This document shows positions 1 to 12,904 of a stretch of 64,000 nucleotides of DNA, one piece after another. Both the position numbers and the translations under genes were made by a program. The first letter of the stretch is position 1. Every line of letters begins with the position of its first letter. Origin of the DNA: Neurospora crassa OR74A (Eukaryota > Ascomycota > Sordariomycetes > Sordariales > Sordariaceae); the NCBI RefSeq assembly GCF_000182925.2, contig NC_026504.1, positions 3,162,001-3,226,000 of the forward strand, in the 5' to 3' direction. The notes beneath the pieces were generated by a model. It did no database searches and was not told where the DNA came from. It saw only the letters and a program-made list of their open reading frames with translations.

Positions 1-1242
1 ACCATTGTCACAGTACACTCCGGAGAAACAGGGGGTGCTTGCAACTTTGTAAGGGAGGAGGTATGTAGGAGTAGGCTCGTGTTGACTTGGTATCATGATG
101 TGAGCTTATTTCTTCTCCGGTTACAAAACCTTACATTGGTAATCGGGGACTCTTGGGGCGTTTCATGGTCAAGGTTACGGCAAACACTCACAGTAAGTCT
201 TCAACATTGGAAAGCTGCAAAACGAACGAAAAGAGAAGCGGAGAAAACGTCTCCGCACATCCCGTACTAGGAGGGGGCTTGCGATCTATAAAGAGCTCCG
301 ATGTCTAAATGGTTTCGGATGCCCATGTACTATCAATTTTCGTCGCGCCTTACGTTTGAAACGTCTGGATTTGCAAACGTATAAGGTATACAGGTGGCGG
401 AAAGACTGTGATCTGGTAGTGAAAAGGCTTCCAAATGCCCCGAACACGAGACGTTGTTCATTAACATTTTTTTCTCTTTGGTTAAAAGAGAAGTCAAAAA
501 AAGAGTCGAGAGTTCTACGTACAGGTCACTAAAGACTAAGCTGTCAAAAGACCGTTCGCGGGTATGTTTTGAGAAACACCTTGTCCCAGTACGGCCTGTG
601 ATAGCTCGCTATCTACTATGTTGATTCATTTGCGGCCCGGTACCCAAAACAAGAAATCCGAAAGCCCACGGACTGCTATGACTCCGTCCCACGAAGGAAC
701 ATCAAGGGGTTGTGGCTGGGAGAACTACCAAAATGAAACCTATAGCCTAGGTTGAATGGACGTTAGGAAATGGATCAACATATCATAATAAGCTCTTATT
801 GTGACATGGTCCGCTCTCCCACATCCCGAACTTACCTAATCTTTATCTGGTAGCTAAAGCTTTACCGGGAACCCAGAGTGAAGAATGCGACATAATGCCA
901 CTAGCATTATGTGCAAGTAAGGCCAAAGAAAAACCAGAATATAAGAGAAGACTTATTGACCTCCCAGGTCCCTCGATCGTCCTCAATAGAACGATAACGT
1001 CTCAAGTCGTGCCATGAGTGCTCGAAGAGGTGAGAAACAGGAAAGTATTTGTATATGTACAGAAATACAAACAAAGAGAGTACGAGAACGCCGGATATGT
1101 GCAATGGGAAATGCGCAGTCCACATCAGTCGATATCGATCAAGAATGACCGGAAATTCGTGCCCAAAACCCACAGAGTGTCGACTGCCATCCACTACTCA
1201 TTTTTCTGGGTAGCAAAGATGAAATGAATGAGTGCTCCACGC
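1..1242. other. Gene-free left flank
   Basis: I see no supported gene. The open frames here are short, lack recognisable domains and overlap on both strands. The stretch lies downstream of the chitinase gene, which is on the minus strand, so its first bases probably hold that gene's 3' UTR. Confidence 0.5.
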
Positions 1243-2824
1243 TCAATTGCAGTGTGACCACCAGTCACTGAGCTTGACACAGCTATACGGAGCCCGGCAG
1301 GAGGTCAGGCCCTTATAGCCATTTCCGCCGCACTGTCCCCACTGGTTGACCAGCCCAGCAGCCGGAGTAGGCGCAGAAATAGCTGTCGTACTTTCAGCCC
1401 ACAGTGTCGTAGTCGACGTGCTCTTAGCAGTCGCCGCGGGGCCGTTGACCGTGGCTGTAGCCCAGATCGTAACCGTAACCCAGGTAGTGGCAGTTTGCAC
1501 TACGGGCGTGGAAGAAGTCGTGGTGGAACCAGGCAATGAGGTAGTTTCAATCGTCGGGGTTATACCGACACCGCTTCCGCCGGTTGAGCCAAGGGCCGAG
1601 GCAACGCTGTCGAGGAAGCCGGCGTTGGCCCAGACTTGGCTCATGTCCCACATCATGACGCCGCCAAAGCTTGAGAATGTTTGGGCGTACTTGATTACGT
1701 TGGCCAGCTGGCTTCCAGCAATGTACCCGGTGCCTGCAGCTGACGAGCTGCCCGGGACTCCCAGGAGGATCTTCACATCTTTGTTTTTGCTGACGGTCTT
1801 AGCCCAGTTGTCCCAAGTGCCAAAGTTGAAGTTGTTCTGACTAGGGGAGCCAAATTGGAAGGTGTGTACACCACAGTAGTTGTTATAGAACTGGACAGAG
1901 ACAAAATCGAATGCCACAGATTGCAGAAGGTCGTTGTTAGCGCGATCTGGGAAAGGGCATTGTGGTGCTGAGCTCAAGAGGAATTTCTTGCCGGAAGTGG
2001 CAGCGGCGGAGTCCATGAGTGAGCGCAGACGAGTGGCAAAGGGGACCATGTTCTGGGCGACGGCTTCGAAATCGAAATCGAAACCGTCGATAACAGCAGT
2101 GCCAAAGGGGCGCTTGTCTGAATTGGAGACTGGGCCAAACATGGCCCAAAGGCGGTCGGCCCAGCTGATTGCCTCGGCCGGGGAGCTGAAGCCGCCCTCA
2201 GAGTAAGTAGCGCCGCCAATGGAAAGAAGAATGGACTTTCCGAGGGACTGGCAGGTCTTGATATCCTCCCTGTGTCCTCGAACTGGTGGTTAGAAGTTTG
2301 GTGTCCCTGTGAGGGGGAAGTGAGTTGAAAGAGTAAGGAACTTACTCAATCTGGGTGCATTTGATCAGTTTGGTGCCAGGGAAGATGCTACAATCGTCTC
2401 CAGCATTCGAAAAATTCATCTCAGTGTCCCTAATCACATTGAGAAATGCCAGAGGAATAGTGTTGACGTTTGTGTCTATTTGGCTCAGTGTTAGATCAGT
2501 GACAGGAAGGCGGTCTGGCCCAATCTTGAACCAAAAGTGAAGGTGAGGTGATAGGTACGTACTGCGGCAGTAGTAGGCAAGGCGCTGCTGACCACCGACT
2601 TGGTTCGCAGAGTTCTGTCCTGTGTCGAGAGAGTCGAGCCCCGAGGTCAGTTCCCTCAACCTTTGGATGACATTCGACGAAGTGCGCGCCATGTCGGCTG
2701 GAAGAAGCTGCTTACCCCAGTAGATGGCAATATTTCCGGTCGCAGTCGACGAGAAGCCCCCAAGTGCTCCAGGCAAGGAGTTGGCGAGCGCTAAAAGCGC
2801 AACGAGCATCGAAGACGAGTACAT
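1243..2824 (-). CDS. GH18 class III-type chitinase with C-terminal CBM1
   Basis: Secreted endo-chitinase cleaving beta-1,4-GlcNAc chains, by family. Four exons: 2824-2716, 2619-2563, 2475-2346 and 2269-1243, giving 440 residues. The N-terminus MYSSSMLVALLALANSLPG looks like a signal peptide. The first barrel strand reads N-I-A-I-Y-W-G-Q-N-S-A-N-Q once intron 1 is removed. The catalytic DxxDxDxE motif is present as D-G-F-D-F-D-F-E; the last Glu is the expected acid/base. The barrel ends near M-M-W-D-M-S-Q. A Thr/Ser-rich linker follows, then a fungal CBM1 cellulose/chitin-binding module (start W-G-Q-C-G-G, end W-W-S-H-C-N) with four Cys. Splicing was fixed by the family motifs across each junction. 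Phase checks close at all three introns. A cell-wall remodelling or nutritional role cannot be told apart from sequence. Confidence 0.9.
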
Positions 2825-4658
2825 CTTGGAGGAAAGAGTGGACTAGCGCTGAAGAGACTACCAAGGACGTGTAGTGGGATAGAGGTTTGTGGTGGGGAGA
2901 GAAAGTGACTTGGTGGTGATGAAGGGCGAAGAAGAGAGACTGTACCCAAGCAACGATGGGCAGAAGAAGGAGGAGGTGGGCAACCGCCAGTGAAGGGAAG
3001 AAGCGTTTTGGAAAAAAAAAAAAAAGCGGGCGAGGGAGGCAGAATCTTGCGGCTCCCCAGCAACAGTTCTCAAAATCAGGAGGTACGGAAGGTACGACTT
3101 GGGATGAAATACCAAAAGGTGAAGCCACAGCCTGGGGTTTGATCCTGTCAAGGAAGGTGCGGTGACGGCAGGTCATTCGAGATATAAACTCCACTCCTGC
3201 TTGTCCTTCAGTCTTGGGTATTCAGGGTCCGTACAGTAGCATCTCTGATTCACGCGGATTGAGTTGACTTCGAGTTTGCTTCGAACTTCTAGTTCCTTCA
3301 CCCCTCTTCAAGTCTCGATCCCACGTTGTTCTTGCCACGACGTGATACCCGTGATGCTGGCACGTAGCACATTCTAACACGCGCTCTTCCCCTCGATGGA
3401 ATGGAAATGAAATGGAAGACAAACATCGAAGGGAAGCTGGCTGGGAAAGCTCGCTCTGGACAAGAGCGGATGGAATGAATGAACTGATTTCGATGGAATG
3501 TTGGAGCGCGTGCCTATAATATATCAAGATCGCAACAGCCAGTGCCCAAAATAAGTCGGTCTGGAACCATTCAGGCCATGTGCCTTTTGATTCGGTCTCA
3601 CTATGTATGTTAATGAGCTGAGCTTTTCTTGACATGCCCCATTCAAAACCCTCCAAGTCAAGCGTGTATATTTCAGTTGATGTCACAAGTAGGCCGCCTG
3701 TGGGATCTGGATCTGACTTCGTGAGAGAGACCAAAAAGGTGGCAAGACTTTTGGGCCATGTTTAGACGGCCTGACACTGAGTGTCTAGTGTAGCTGTCTC
3801 GATAAACCCAATGCGAAGCTTCAGCTCTATCACAACGGCTCTGATCACGGTGGAATCGAGTTCACTCTCCACTCATTGTTTGCACTTCTAGTTTGTTGCA
3901 CGCTACAGTAGGGTTTTCTGCGGATCTCCTCCACTCCAGCTTTTATCAATTTCCATTCATTACACTGTTTAACACTTGAGTCGAAAGAGGGCAGTGTTGA
4001 CTGTCACAATGTGTCAATCGGCAAGGAACCAAGTGACCACCCATTTGTTATAGGGCACATGATAGATAGTTGAACAGTCTGGGATAGCGTAACAGTTGTA
4101 TTTGAAGTAAAGCAAAACATGTGCCACGCTTCGTGCGCGTCTTGAAGTTGTAGTGACACCATGCAAAGCTGTGAACCCCTTGCTGAAGGGCTTTCTTTCA
4201 TCACGGACTCGGCGACCCTCAGCTAGGGTAGATGGTAACATGAAATGTCAATGGGTCGTGATTCTCGGGGAGTCTTGTGCTGGAATAGCACTAGCAATGT
4301 CGAGTTTGACGCCTATTGGTAACGTTGCAAGGGTGACTTGTCAACCATCCAGCACTTTATGTTCCCGCGGGAACTACCGTTGTACAGGAATACCAATCGG
4401 TAAAAGACGAGATGAAGACTCGGCAAGGGGTCGTGCAAAATGCCTCGAAGGATATGAAGTTGTGATTGCACCTGGCGGTTCGGCTTTGTCGACGTCATGT
4501 GTCCGGAGATGTTCTTGCGTAATGGTAGGGCAGGATAGTCTGCCGTTGTCGATGCAATTCTCGGTGAACCTTTCTCCCCTTGCGAGCCAAGCGATTCTGA
4601 TCTTACAGTGTGGCTTCAAGCTTCCAGATTACCTTAGCCAAGCCTTTTGAAGCCACTC
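2825..4658. other. Intergenic region upstream of the chitinase
   Basis: This holds the chitinase promoter and 5' UTR (right of 2824) and the 3' end of the neighbouring membrane protein gene. There is an A-run of 14 near 3010. Several open frames up to 170 codons occur, but none shows a domain or a credible splice structure. Nothing else seen. Confidence 0.45.
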
Positions 4659-6375
4659 TCATCCCCCTTGCTCATGGTCACTGTAGGTTTTTGTCGGTGG
4701 GATCGCTCCTTGCAACAGTCCATCGGTATCCAGGTCTGCTTGAGAACCATTATCCCGATTGCTTCTTGAACTCCGATAATCCTGCGAAATGCAACGTTTG
4801 GCACGCGGCCTGTCCACACCAGTATCTCCGTTGTTGTCTTTTCCATCGTCGTACCCAGCACAAGTCTCTGCGCGCTGCGTCCTAGGCCGAACCCTCCTCG
4901 ACTGCCTTAACTCTTGACTGCTTGATCGCCTCTTGACATCCATTATTGACCATGGCGAATCTTTGACACGAACTTCGCTCGGTATCGATGGCTTTCCTAC
5001 TTCGTCCTCCTTTTCCGCAGAGATGTCGTACAGCCCAGCCCCATGAATCCCACCCCACTTGTTTGTACAATCATGGCTCTCCTCCCCGCCTGTTAATATA
5101 TCCATGTTGAGCGGGTGCATTTGCCCGCCAGATGGCTTGATGTGAAATTGGTGCTTCGACCGCCGCCATTCGCGGTTGAAAATGTAGTCGTGCGGGCTGC
5201 CGGTCGCTTCGAGATCGGGGCGCCAGCCATCAAATGTAGTGAGACTGTGGCAGTCAATCGACAGAGAAAAGGAGTTGTGTCGACGGTTCGATTGCTTGAG
5301 GATCTTGCCGAGGAATTCGGCAATATTCATCTCGATGTAAAGTTTGGCCATGTAAGTTAGGGGATGGACTTGTACGTAAAGAGCGTCGTTGCGGAGAGAC
5401 ATGAGAGCGATGATCAGGACCTAAGTTGAAGTGCGCTAGTTAGCTCGAGCATCATATGTACGTGAACAAAGCAATGATGCCTACATCAAGCGAAAGTGAA
5501 ATAAAGACCATAAACAGATTAAATCTGTATACGAGTCTGTATTTTGTCAACCCGTTGGCGACTAGTTTCGACTTGATAAGCCACATAAAGTAGTAATTGA
5601 GGCCACCGTCAACGGCCATGAATAGGAACTTCTCAACCCGGTCCCAGACCTCGTTGACGTGGATCCACGTCTCGCTCACCTGGAGGCGGGCAGGGATCCA
5701 GACAATGAACACGCTGACATTGATGACGCCGATGGCCAGGAAAATGTAGACCTTGAGCTTCCTGGCCTTCTCAGGGTTGTAGAGGATTAGGGAAATCCTG
5801 TTTGTAAGAATTTGCATAAGGCATTGAGTCTGGAACATAAGGCGATGGTCAGCACATGTTTGTTTGTGAAATAGAGTAATGGTTTGGGAACCAATGCGTA
5901 CCTTAATGGTCCAGGCAATGACTGACATGTGAAGTAGTGGCGATTAGTACGTCAACGCTTGCCTCTAGCACCAATGATTTGTTGAGGATGTGACTTACTC
6001 AACGTCAAGAAGTACCAAAAGCTGTATGGTATCATCCCAAGTCAGCAAAGCTCCTAATTGCATGAACAAAAAACCAGGTCGAGAAAAACTTGGGTGGCGA
6101 AGTAATTGAATGTACCTTGGCTGAATGACACCTCTTAGAAAAAGCCAGCTGATGACCGCAACACCAAGACATGAAGCCCACTCTACCCAAATCATGATGA
6201 TATATGGATTCCAGAAGTGGCAGCGTCGAAAGCTTCGGAGTGTCTGCTTTACTCCCTTGGCGAGTACACAGATAGCAAGGGCCAGAGTGAAGCCCCATAA
6301 GAACGTCGCCAAGATGAGGTCGCTTTCCGTTGGCTCATACAGTTTGTACCACGGCGGGATCAGGAATCCGACCAT
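4659..6375 (-). CDS. Fungal multi-pass (about seven-helix) integral membrane protein
   Basis: A family I recognise from filamentous ascomycetes as uncharacterised seven-helix proteins; no function is known to me. Five exons: 6375-6116, 6021-5999, 5921-5902, 5829-5485 and 5420-4659 (469 residues). Exons 2 and 3 are micro-exons of 23 and 20 bases. They join to read Q-P-S-F-W-Y-F-L-T-L-I-I-A-W-T-I-K, which restores a membrane segment. Conserved-looking stretches include I-W-I-P-A-R-L-Q, I-H-V-N-E-V-W-D-R-V-E-K, and A-K-L-Y-I-E-M-N-I-A-E. The last 150 residues are hydrophilic with a strongly charged tail. The start was chosen as MVGFLIPPWYKLYEP rather than an upstream Met in a Thr/Lys run. The charged tail could be shorter if another 3' intron exists. 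Confidence 0.8.
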
Positions 6376-7908
6376 TTTGGTACGTCGTATATGCCCTTTT
6401 TTCGTTGTTGTTGTCGTTGTAATTTTGATCCATGTCAAGTAAAAGGGTCAACCAAGCTGCGAAGAAAGCGGAAGGGCTGAAGATCATAAACAACCTGGTG
6501 CTGAGATCGTGTACCCACCAGACCGGGTAGACTATTGATCTCGCTTGCGTTACCCTCGTCGGCTTTGTCCCCATGGGGTGAGATTGGCCGATGCATTCAA
6601 CATGGGATAGAGGCTGAAAGATGCAACGAACCATCGAGAGGGAAATAAGATCTAGACAGGCATAAATTAACACCAGGATGCTACATGACGCTACATTGAA
6701 TAACCAATTGTCCGCCAACAGGGGACTCCGACAACAACGAGGAGAAAGGGATCATAAGCACTAGCCCATGTGAGCTGTGCGGACGGATAAGCTGTTCCTG
6801 AGCCGGGCAAAGCAACCGAGAAAAAGAAAACATGCATGTCTCCTCCGAGTATCGCTAATGGCTCACCGCAACACTCTGTCAAGGCGCTGAAGATAGCCGT
6901 GTGAAGACGGCGCCAGGGTTCAACCTCTGCGTACAAGGAGAGGTAAACCGACTTCGAGCCTCTTACGTCTGATGTAGCAATTACTGTGGTGTCTCGGTAT
7001 ATTGATGAAACTCCAGTCGGGCCTGGAACTGAAATGAACTCTAGAACAGATCCGTGCCCGGGGCCGGGTGCTCCCGCCGTCACTGATGAGCTTGAGGATC
7101 CTTGGGTCGACTGTAGGTGGTCGGCTGTCGTTGTCACGAGACAAGACAAGTTGGCGGCGCAAGAGGAAAGCTTGAATAGAAGGAGGTCTCATGCCGTTTC
7201 ATGCTGTGAACTCGCGGAGGTGAGATGAGGTTACATCGCAACGATTTTTGGGGAGCATTGAAGTGAATGATGAGCGGCGCCATGCCGGATGCCTCTGTCG
7301 TGTGAAATGGTCTTTTCTCCTTTACGACGTCGACTGCCAGTGAGGTTGTGCCCACTCACTGGAAAAGGAAACTCCCGCGAGAGCGGAGGCGGTTCCTGGT
7401 GGCCCTGACCCTGCGTGTCTCCCATCAGTGGGCCCGGGCCACTCTTTAGCGATAGGTGTCCGTACCCGACTGCCCCAGGCAGGCGCCCTATGAAGATAAG
7501 GGGGCGTTAGGTGGATTAACAGGAGATACCGGATCCAGGGCCGTTAACCATTAGTCCTCTTAGCTTTGTTAACAGCCCTCCCAATAGGAATCACCTCGTC
7601 GCTCCCCGCTCGCGGTAGGTATTGGCCCGGAATCATCCGTCGCATCGCTTCAAGGCACCGGGTGCAGAGGTAAGGTAGCTACCTCTACCTAGCCAATCCC
7701 TGCTGCGCTCCAGCAACTTTTGTGAATCCCGTCTGGCTCGACCACGACATTAATCTCTCTCCACCACCGTCACACTGCCGCTGCTGCCATTTTAAAGCAA
7801 TCTGACAACAAGCAGCCGATTGACCAAGCATTGCACAATCACTAAGTATTCACTAGTGCCACTAACTTTTGTTTCGCTTGATCATCTCGTTGGAGCCTGT
7901 TCTCAATC
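6376..7908. other. Divergent intergenic region
   Basis: Shared upstream region of the membrane protein (minus) and TRAPPC12 (plus). It contains a GTT-rich simple repeat near 6395-6420. A minus-strand open frame at 6691-7149 (152 codons, hydrophobic C-terminal third) has no recognisable domain and could be chance or an unrecognised short gene. Confidence 0.4.
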
Positions 7909-9661
7909 ATGGATCAAGAGTCATCATCACAGCATCCAAAGGGGCATCAAAGGACGCGGTCTGCTGTCAAAGGTAAGTAAGTAGGTAGTACGTATCTCAG
8001 CTGGTGGGCCGATGGCTCAGACCCCCTCGATCTGACCCTCGCCCATTTGATCGTCAAACGTCACGGTCAGATCTGATCAGGAGCTAAGCCATCATCTCTC
8101 GTCTTAGCCACCCGCCCACGCTCATCCACCAAAGGACCTCTTGACGTTGGCGAGTGAGTCCATATGTATGTACCATCCAGTGCTCTGAACGTCGACTGAC
8201 TGCGGCGCAGCACGCCTCTGGCATCTCATCTCCTGCCCCCTCAAACACAACAGACCGATCAACAAACATCATCGTCACACGCGGAGCAACAACATCAGAT
8301 GATGATTCCCGGCGGACACGGACACCAAGCCAGGGCTCCGGTCTCCGCCTCCCCGCTTCTCCCCCGTTCCCCAGCAGCCCACTCTCCCGCTCCGCCCCAC
8401 TCCCGCCGTCAACCGCCACCCTTGTCCCTGTCCCCAGCCGGCCCGAGTCCCCGCATGTCTTTCTCTCCGGGCCCTGGTAGTGGCGCTGCCTCTGGACGCG
8501 GCGCTCCACGCCCTCCACCCGACTTCTCCCACCTCCTCCGTCCTGACATCTACCATGAACTGGCTCCCCTCAACGTTCCGCCCCCTTTCCGCCAGTCCGC
8601 GAAACAACCTTCGGCCTCTACACCCATCCCCGATCTCCTTGCCGGAGGCCACTTCCGGGCTGCCGCTGTTGCTGCCGCCCAAGCACTCACTGGGGCCAAT
8701 GGTGCTCCTGCTCCGGACCCGGCCGACCATGCCCTTATTCTTTCTCTGTTTTATGTCCGCTTGGCCTGCCTAACCCTCATTGACGCCACTGCTCTTGCCA
8801 CTCAAGAGGTCAAAGCTCTAGAGGATCTGAATGCTACCTTTTACGTTGATGAGACTGGCCACAACTTGATCCCTTGGGAGCTACGTATCTTAGCGGTCCG
8901 GTTGCAAGCTATTAGCTTCGCCGACCAGCGGCGTGCAGTCATGAGCTACTACGACCTGGCTAGGGAGGCACGCTTGCGCTTGGCCGAGGCGGCAGCCAAG
9001 CACGACAACTCGGAAAAGCAACTGTGGAGAGAAAGGCTAAACGATCTGGGCGTTAGGGTTGCCGGCGTCCTGGTCGAAATGGATGACCTTAAGGGGGCAG
9101 TTGAACACTTGACCTCGCTGAAGGAAAGTGATAACGGGAGTGGTAAAATGCAGATGGCGAGAGCTCTGTTGTGGTTACATCTGGGAGATGTTGACGCCGC
9201 GAGGGGGTGCGTGAAGCCCGCGGAAGGCAGCGAAGGCCCTTCCGATAACATGACGGAGAGGATTATGCATGCCTTGTGCGACATGGCCGATGGAAAGTAC
9301 TCCGAAGCATTGAATCAGTGGGAAGAGTTGAGCAAGGTTTCAGATGACGAGATGATTGGTGTAAACAGGGGAGTTTGTCTGCTTTACGTTGGAAGGTTGC
9401 AAGAGGTAAGTCCTTGCTGTTCGAACCTGAACTACTTATCAAGTTGCTAAACTGAACATGGCGATGTAGGGCAAAGATTTGCTTGAGGGTTTGGTGGACT
9501 CCGGTAGGACCTCACATACCCTTCTCTTCAACCTGACGACCATGTACGAGCTTTGCACGGAGAGGTCCCGAACCTTGAAGGTCCAACTGACAGAGAAGGT
9601 GGCTGCCTTGGAACCGACATCCTTTGGGTGGGAAAAGACCAATGCCGACTTTAAGCTTTGA
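7909..9661 (+). CDS. TRAPPC12: TRAPP complex subunit 12-like TPR protein
   Basis: Component of TRAPPIII-type tethering complexes acting in ER-Golgi traffic and autophagy, by family. Four exons: 7909-7972, 8108-8153, 8211-9405 and 9470-9661 (498 residues). The N-terminal third is Pro/Ser/Gln-rich and low in complexity. The C-terminal two thirds are alpha-helical repeats of TPR type. The last exon carries the family signature L-L-F-N-L-T-T-M-Y-E-L-C-T-E, close to the LFFNLCTLYEL stretch of animal TRAPPC12. The start at 7909 gives a 21-residue first exon whose join reads V-K-A-T-R-P-R-S-S-T-K-G-P-L-D-V-G, and both later phases close. A start at 8299 would drop only low-complexity sequence. Confidence 0.85.
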
Positions 9662-10054
9662 ATTGACGTATGTTCATGCGTCACATCGCAGTGCCATCAA
9701 GGATGCAGAACAGCGGAAGGGGTCCAGCCACAAGAGAGAAGATGATAAAATTAATAACCTGGTAATTGAAGCAGCAAGTCACAGTTCGTTAGATGCGGTA
9801 TTCCGGATCACATGTCTTTCACACACGAAACCGCACATAATACGCGACGACCAAATCTTACCAAGGTTCACCGAAAACGTACAGTGTCCTCCAACTGATG
9901 GTCACTAACCAGGAGCGCATTCAAACCCGCACGCCCATGCGACCTCATCCAAAAACTCCATGCCGAACCGTTAAAAACACCACATCGTGGCTGAAATGCC
10001 TCCCTGTCTCCGAGAAAGAAAAAAAAGAAAACAAAGGCCAGTGAAGATCCCCCG
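9662..10054. other. Convergent 3' region
   Basis: Lies between the 3' ends of TRAPPC12 (plus) and the SUR7-like gene (minus). Only short open frames are present and I see no gene. Confidence 0.5.
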
Positions 10055-11265
10055 TTACAGTTGCGTTGTGCTGGTATATGGCTCATAGCTAGCAATTGGA
10101 TCCCTCGTTTGCCTGTTGCCAGGAGGGTCGGGGGCCGGCTTCCTCTTTTGAGTGTATTCATCCGGAGCCGCCCAGTTCTCGTCAAGCCGGGGTTTCGAAT
10201 CTGGTGAGCCAAGGGCAGACACCGGCTGGTTCACAATGTCGTCTACACCTTGGGGATGTTGCTTTTCGACCTGGACATAGTTATGCTTGCCGCCCACGAA
10301 CCCGAACAGCCCGTTCTTCTGCTGAGGTTGCCCGGCACCATCACTTGCACCGTGATAGACCTCGATGCCTTCGATATTGTAGCTGTTGCCGCCATCCATC
10401 AAAGGCATTGACTTCTCTTTGGTAGGACGAGCAACAGGCCGGTTCCTTCTGCGACGCCGCTGGCGGGTCGGATCCTCCATGAGCGAACGGCCGACATACA
10501 AGATGCTCGCCAATAGCGAAATGAAGGCACCCACACAAGCAATAATGATAGCGGACATGCCCAGGTTGCTTGTCAAGCCAATAGATCTTGAATAAGTGGC
10601 CATGATCGCGTTATGAAACTGGTTGAAGACGATAATCGCCGAGATGGTTGCGCAGATTGCAAAGCACGTCGAAATGACGCTCATGACGCCCGCTCCTCTC
10701 GGCGAAAAGCATCCCACAATGGACACCAAGAAGTTGAATATGTTAGAAGCGATAAGACCGCTGGACATGAAGGCGCTAGCTGTCTTGTAGGACTCCGTGG
10801 CTTTCAAAAAGGTGCCGTCCACTTTTCCCTGCAACGAAGTGGCCGCGAAATGGAGGACTTTCGGAATGTCGAAATAGTAGCCAACGTACGAGCTCATGCA
10901 CGAGGTAGTCCCATTGCCGCGCCCACAAGCTGTGAGTAAGCCAACGGTGTATCTGCTGGCGACGCCAAGTGATTGGGCAGTGAAGTTCGGTCCAGTGTAA
11001 TCCGTGCTGGAGACCATCGAGGTATCATTCGAAATACTCGATTCCCCAAGCTTCGGGGGAATTGACATCGACGACACATCGACCTAGAACATAGCGGTCA
11101 GTTGTCGTCGACTTCCCCAACGGATGATGCATCAACACTTACTTCCAGAAAGTAGACGCCATTCAGCCACGTGCTATGCTGACCGAATAGGGCCGTACTA
11201 ATGAGGACGAACGCAAGAAATGACAGCAAGCCGGGAGCCAGCGTCCAAAAGAGGTTCCGCGTCAT
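10055..11265 (-). CDS. SUR7/PalI family plasma-membrane protein
   Basis: Four-helix claudin-like protein of eisosome/MCC domains or pH-signalling membranes, by family. Two exons: 11265-11143 and 11083-10055 (383 residues). Helix 1 is in M-T-R-N-L-F-W-T-L-A-P-G-L-L-S-F-L-A-F-V. The extracellular loop has the paired Cys expected of this family around L-L-T-A-C-G-R and T-S-C-M-S-S-Y-V-G-Y-Y-F-D. Three further helices follow, then an Arg-rich juxtamembrane patch and a disordered cytosolic tail of about 140 residues rich in Pro, Gln and Lys. The splice join E-V-D-V-S-S-M closes in frame. PalI versus Sur7 cannot be decided without alignment. Confidence 0.85.
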
Positions 11266-12904
11266 TTCTGCACGACAATTTTCCACCAACAATCTGCGAA
11301 AATTAACCTGAGAGTGACGAAGGTAGGCAAGCACTAAGCGCAAGCGATTACTTTTCACCTTGCGCAAAAGACGGGAGGACATATGGGAGGTTATACCCAA
11401 CAGGACCAATCTCCAGTTCTTGAGACGAACGACAACCTTAGACCTAGGGTGGAGCTGGATGGTACCGTGTCATGTTGGTATTTGCGGAATACGGACAGCA
11501 GATAAGTGCGCCAAGAGCATCACCAGCCTCTCAAAACGTACAGTGGGATCCGCTTGAGGCTCAAGCAAATCTTGTGACTCCTCAGTGGAGAGCTATCTTT
11601 AGGCGGTCTGCGATTCTCGAAGGATGCTAAAAGATGCTCACCGTTGGGAAGAAAGACTCTTGGCCGTGGCGCGGATGCGGTGCTGGTGGATATGTAGCGT
11701 GAGAGGGGAAGGCAATGCGCCTCTATAATAAGAGCCATTGAACAACAACCGACAACAACCCTCCCCTGGAGAGACACTTCAACATCGCTCCAACAGGTCC
11801 ACGTTGCGGGCCTAGTGAACGCTTGTTTTGTGGGGCACTCCAGCTACAGAGCTACAGTTCAATACTGGTTTGTTCGTTAGCTCAAGACCTCGGATCAACT
11901 TCCGTGGGCGTCTTTATACCTAACTAAATCGCTTCGTTTCATGCTTAAAGCGTGATCTGACGCTGAATAGGATATTTCTGATATGATATGTTACAACAAG
12001 TTGTATCAACGTCTTTGTAGTCCGTACTAAGCCATTCAATTTGGCTTAGTAAAGTTTGGGCCCATTCTGGATAGATCTCGCCCAGGAACTATACGAGGAG
12101 CATCAAGCTACTAAACAAACCAGCATTGGATTATACAAGCTCACCTCCCCAGTTAAAGTTCTATCAAGATGATCCGCTTGGCTACCGATCCCAGTTTCTC
12201 CACCTCATGTGTCAAGAATTTCAATATAGCGATATTTGGGTTTGCCCAGCTTACCCTTTGTTAGGTGATAGGTTATGCATTTTTCTTCTCGCGCCTTGGA
12301 ACAAAACATAAAATCAGGTCAGGGCCTTGAGTGGAAAACAATTCGTGATTCCCATCCTTAGTTTCGACTGGTCGGTAGAGGTATTCCCTGAAACCATGAA
12401 ATCGACATAGGTCAATGCGCCTGTTATCATATAAGCTGACCCAAACTCTTTCGCGTAGGTATGTTTCGAGCTCAACGCCTGGGGAATGCTCTGTAGAATG
12501 GCTTGATTGGTATATCTTCTTTTTAATTGCAACCTTTCAGGGTGAAAAAGAGCAACGGCCTTCGCGTACGGTCAAGTAATTGAGTTTCGGTACACATTCA
12601 TCTTTGCTTTTGTTGCTTCCTCCCCAAATGAAGGTACGTTCATGTCATCAATAAGCATATGATCATAGGGTATACAGCCGAAAAAGATGCAAAACAATTT
12701 AACGACCGCCGGACAGATGCACACTCAAGCCAATGCTCAAACGAAACCAATGCTCAAAACCAGTTCAAATAACACATTATTAACATACATCCGGTCTCCA
12801 CCAGGGAGAGCTTCAGATTGGTCGTTTTGTTTATTTTTCCCATTCCCCTCCATCATCATCAGCTCAGAAGGATACCATAAACCATGAACCAAGATTCAAC
12901 CCTC
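11266..12904. other. Intergenic region
   Basis: Upstream region of the SUR7-like gene and downstream region of the cupredoxin-like gene. AT-richer than its neighbours between about 11880 and 12600. Only short open frames; no gene, RNA or repeat recognised. Confidence 0.45.

Noticed and set aside
2712-3194. 160-codon minus-strand frame over the chitinase start
   Set aside because: Runs through a poly-A/T and CT-rich leader and overlaps exon 1 of the chitinase in another frame.
6691-7149. 152-codon minus-strand frame as extra 5' exons of the membrane protein
   Set aside because: It does not resemble that family's N-terminus, and the start at 6375 already gives a complete first helix.
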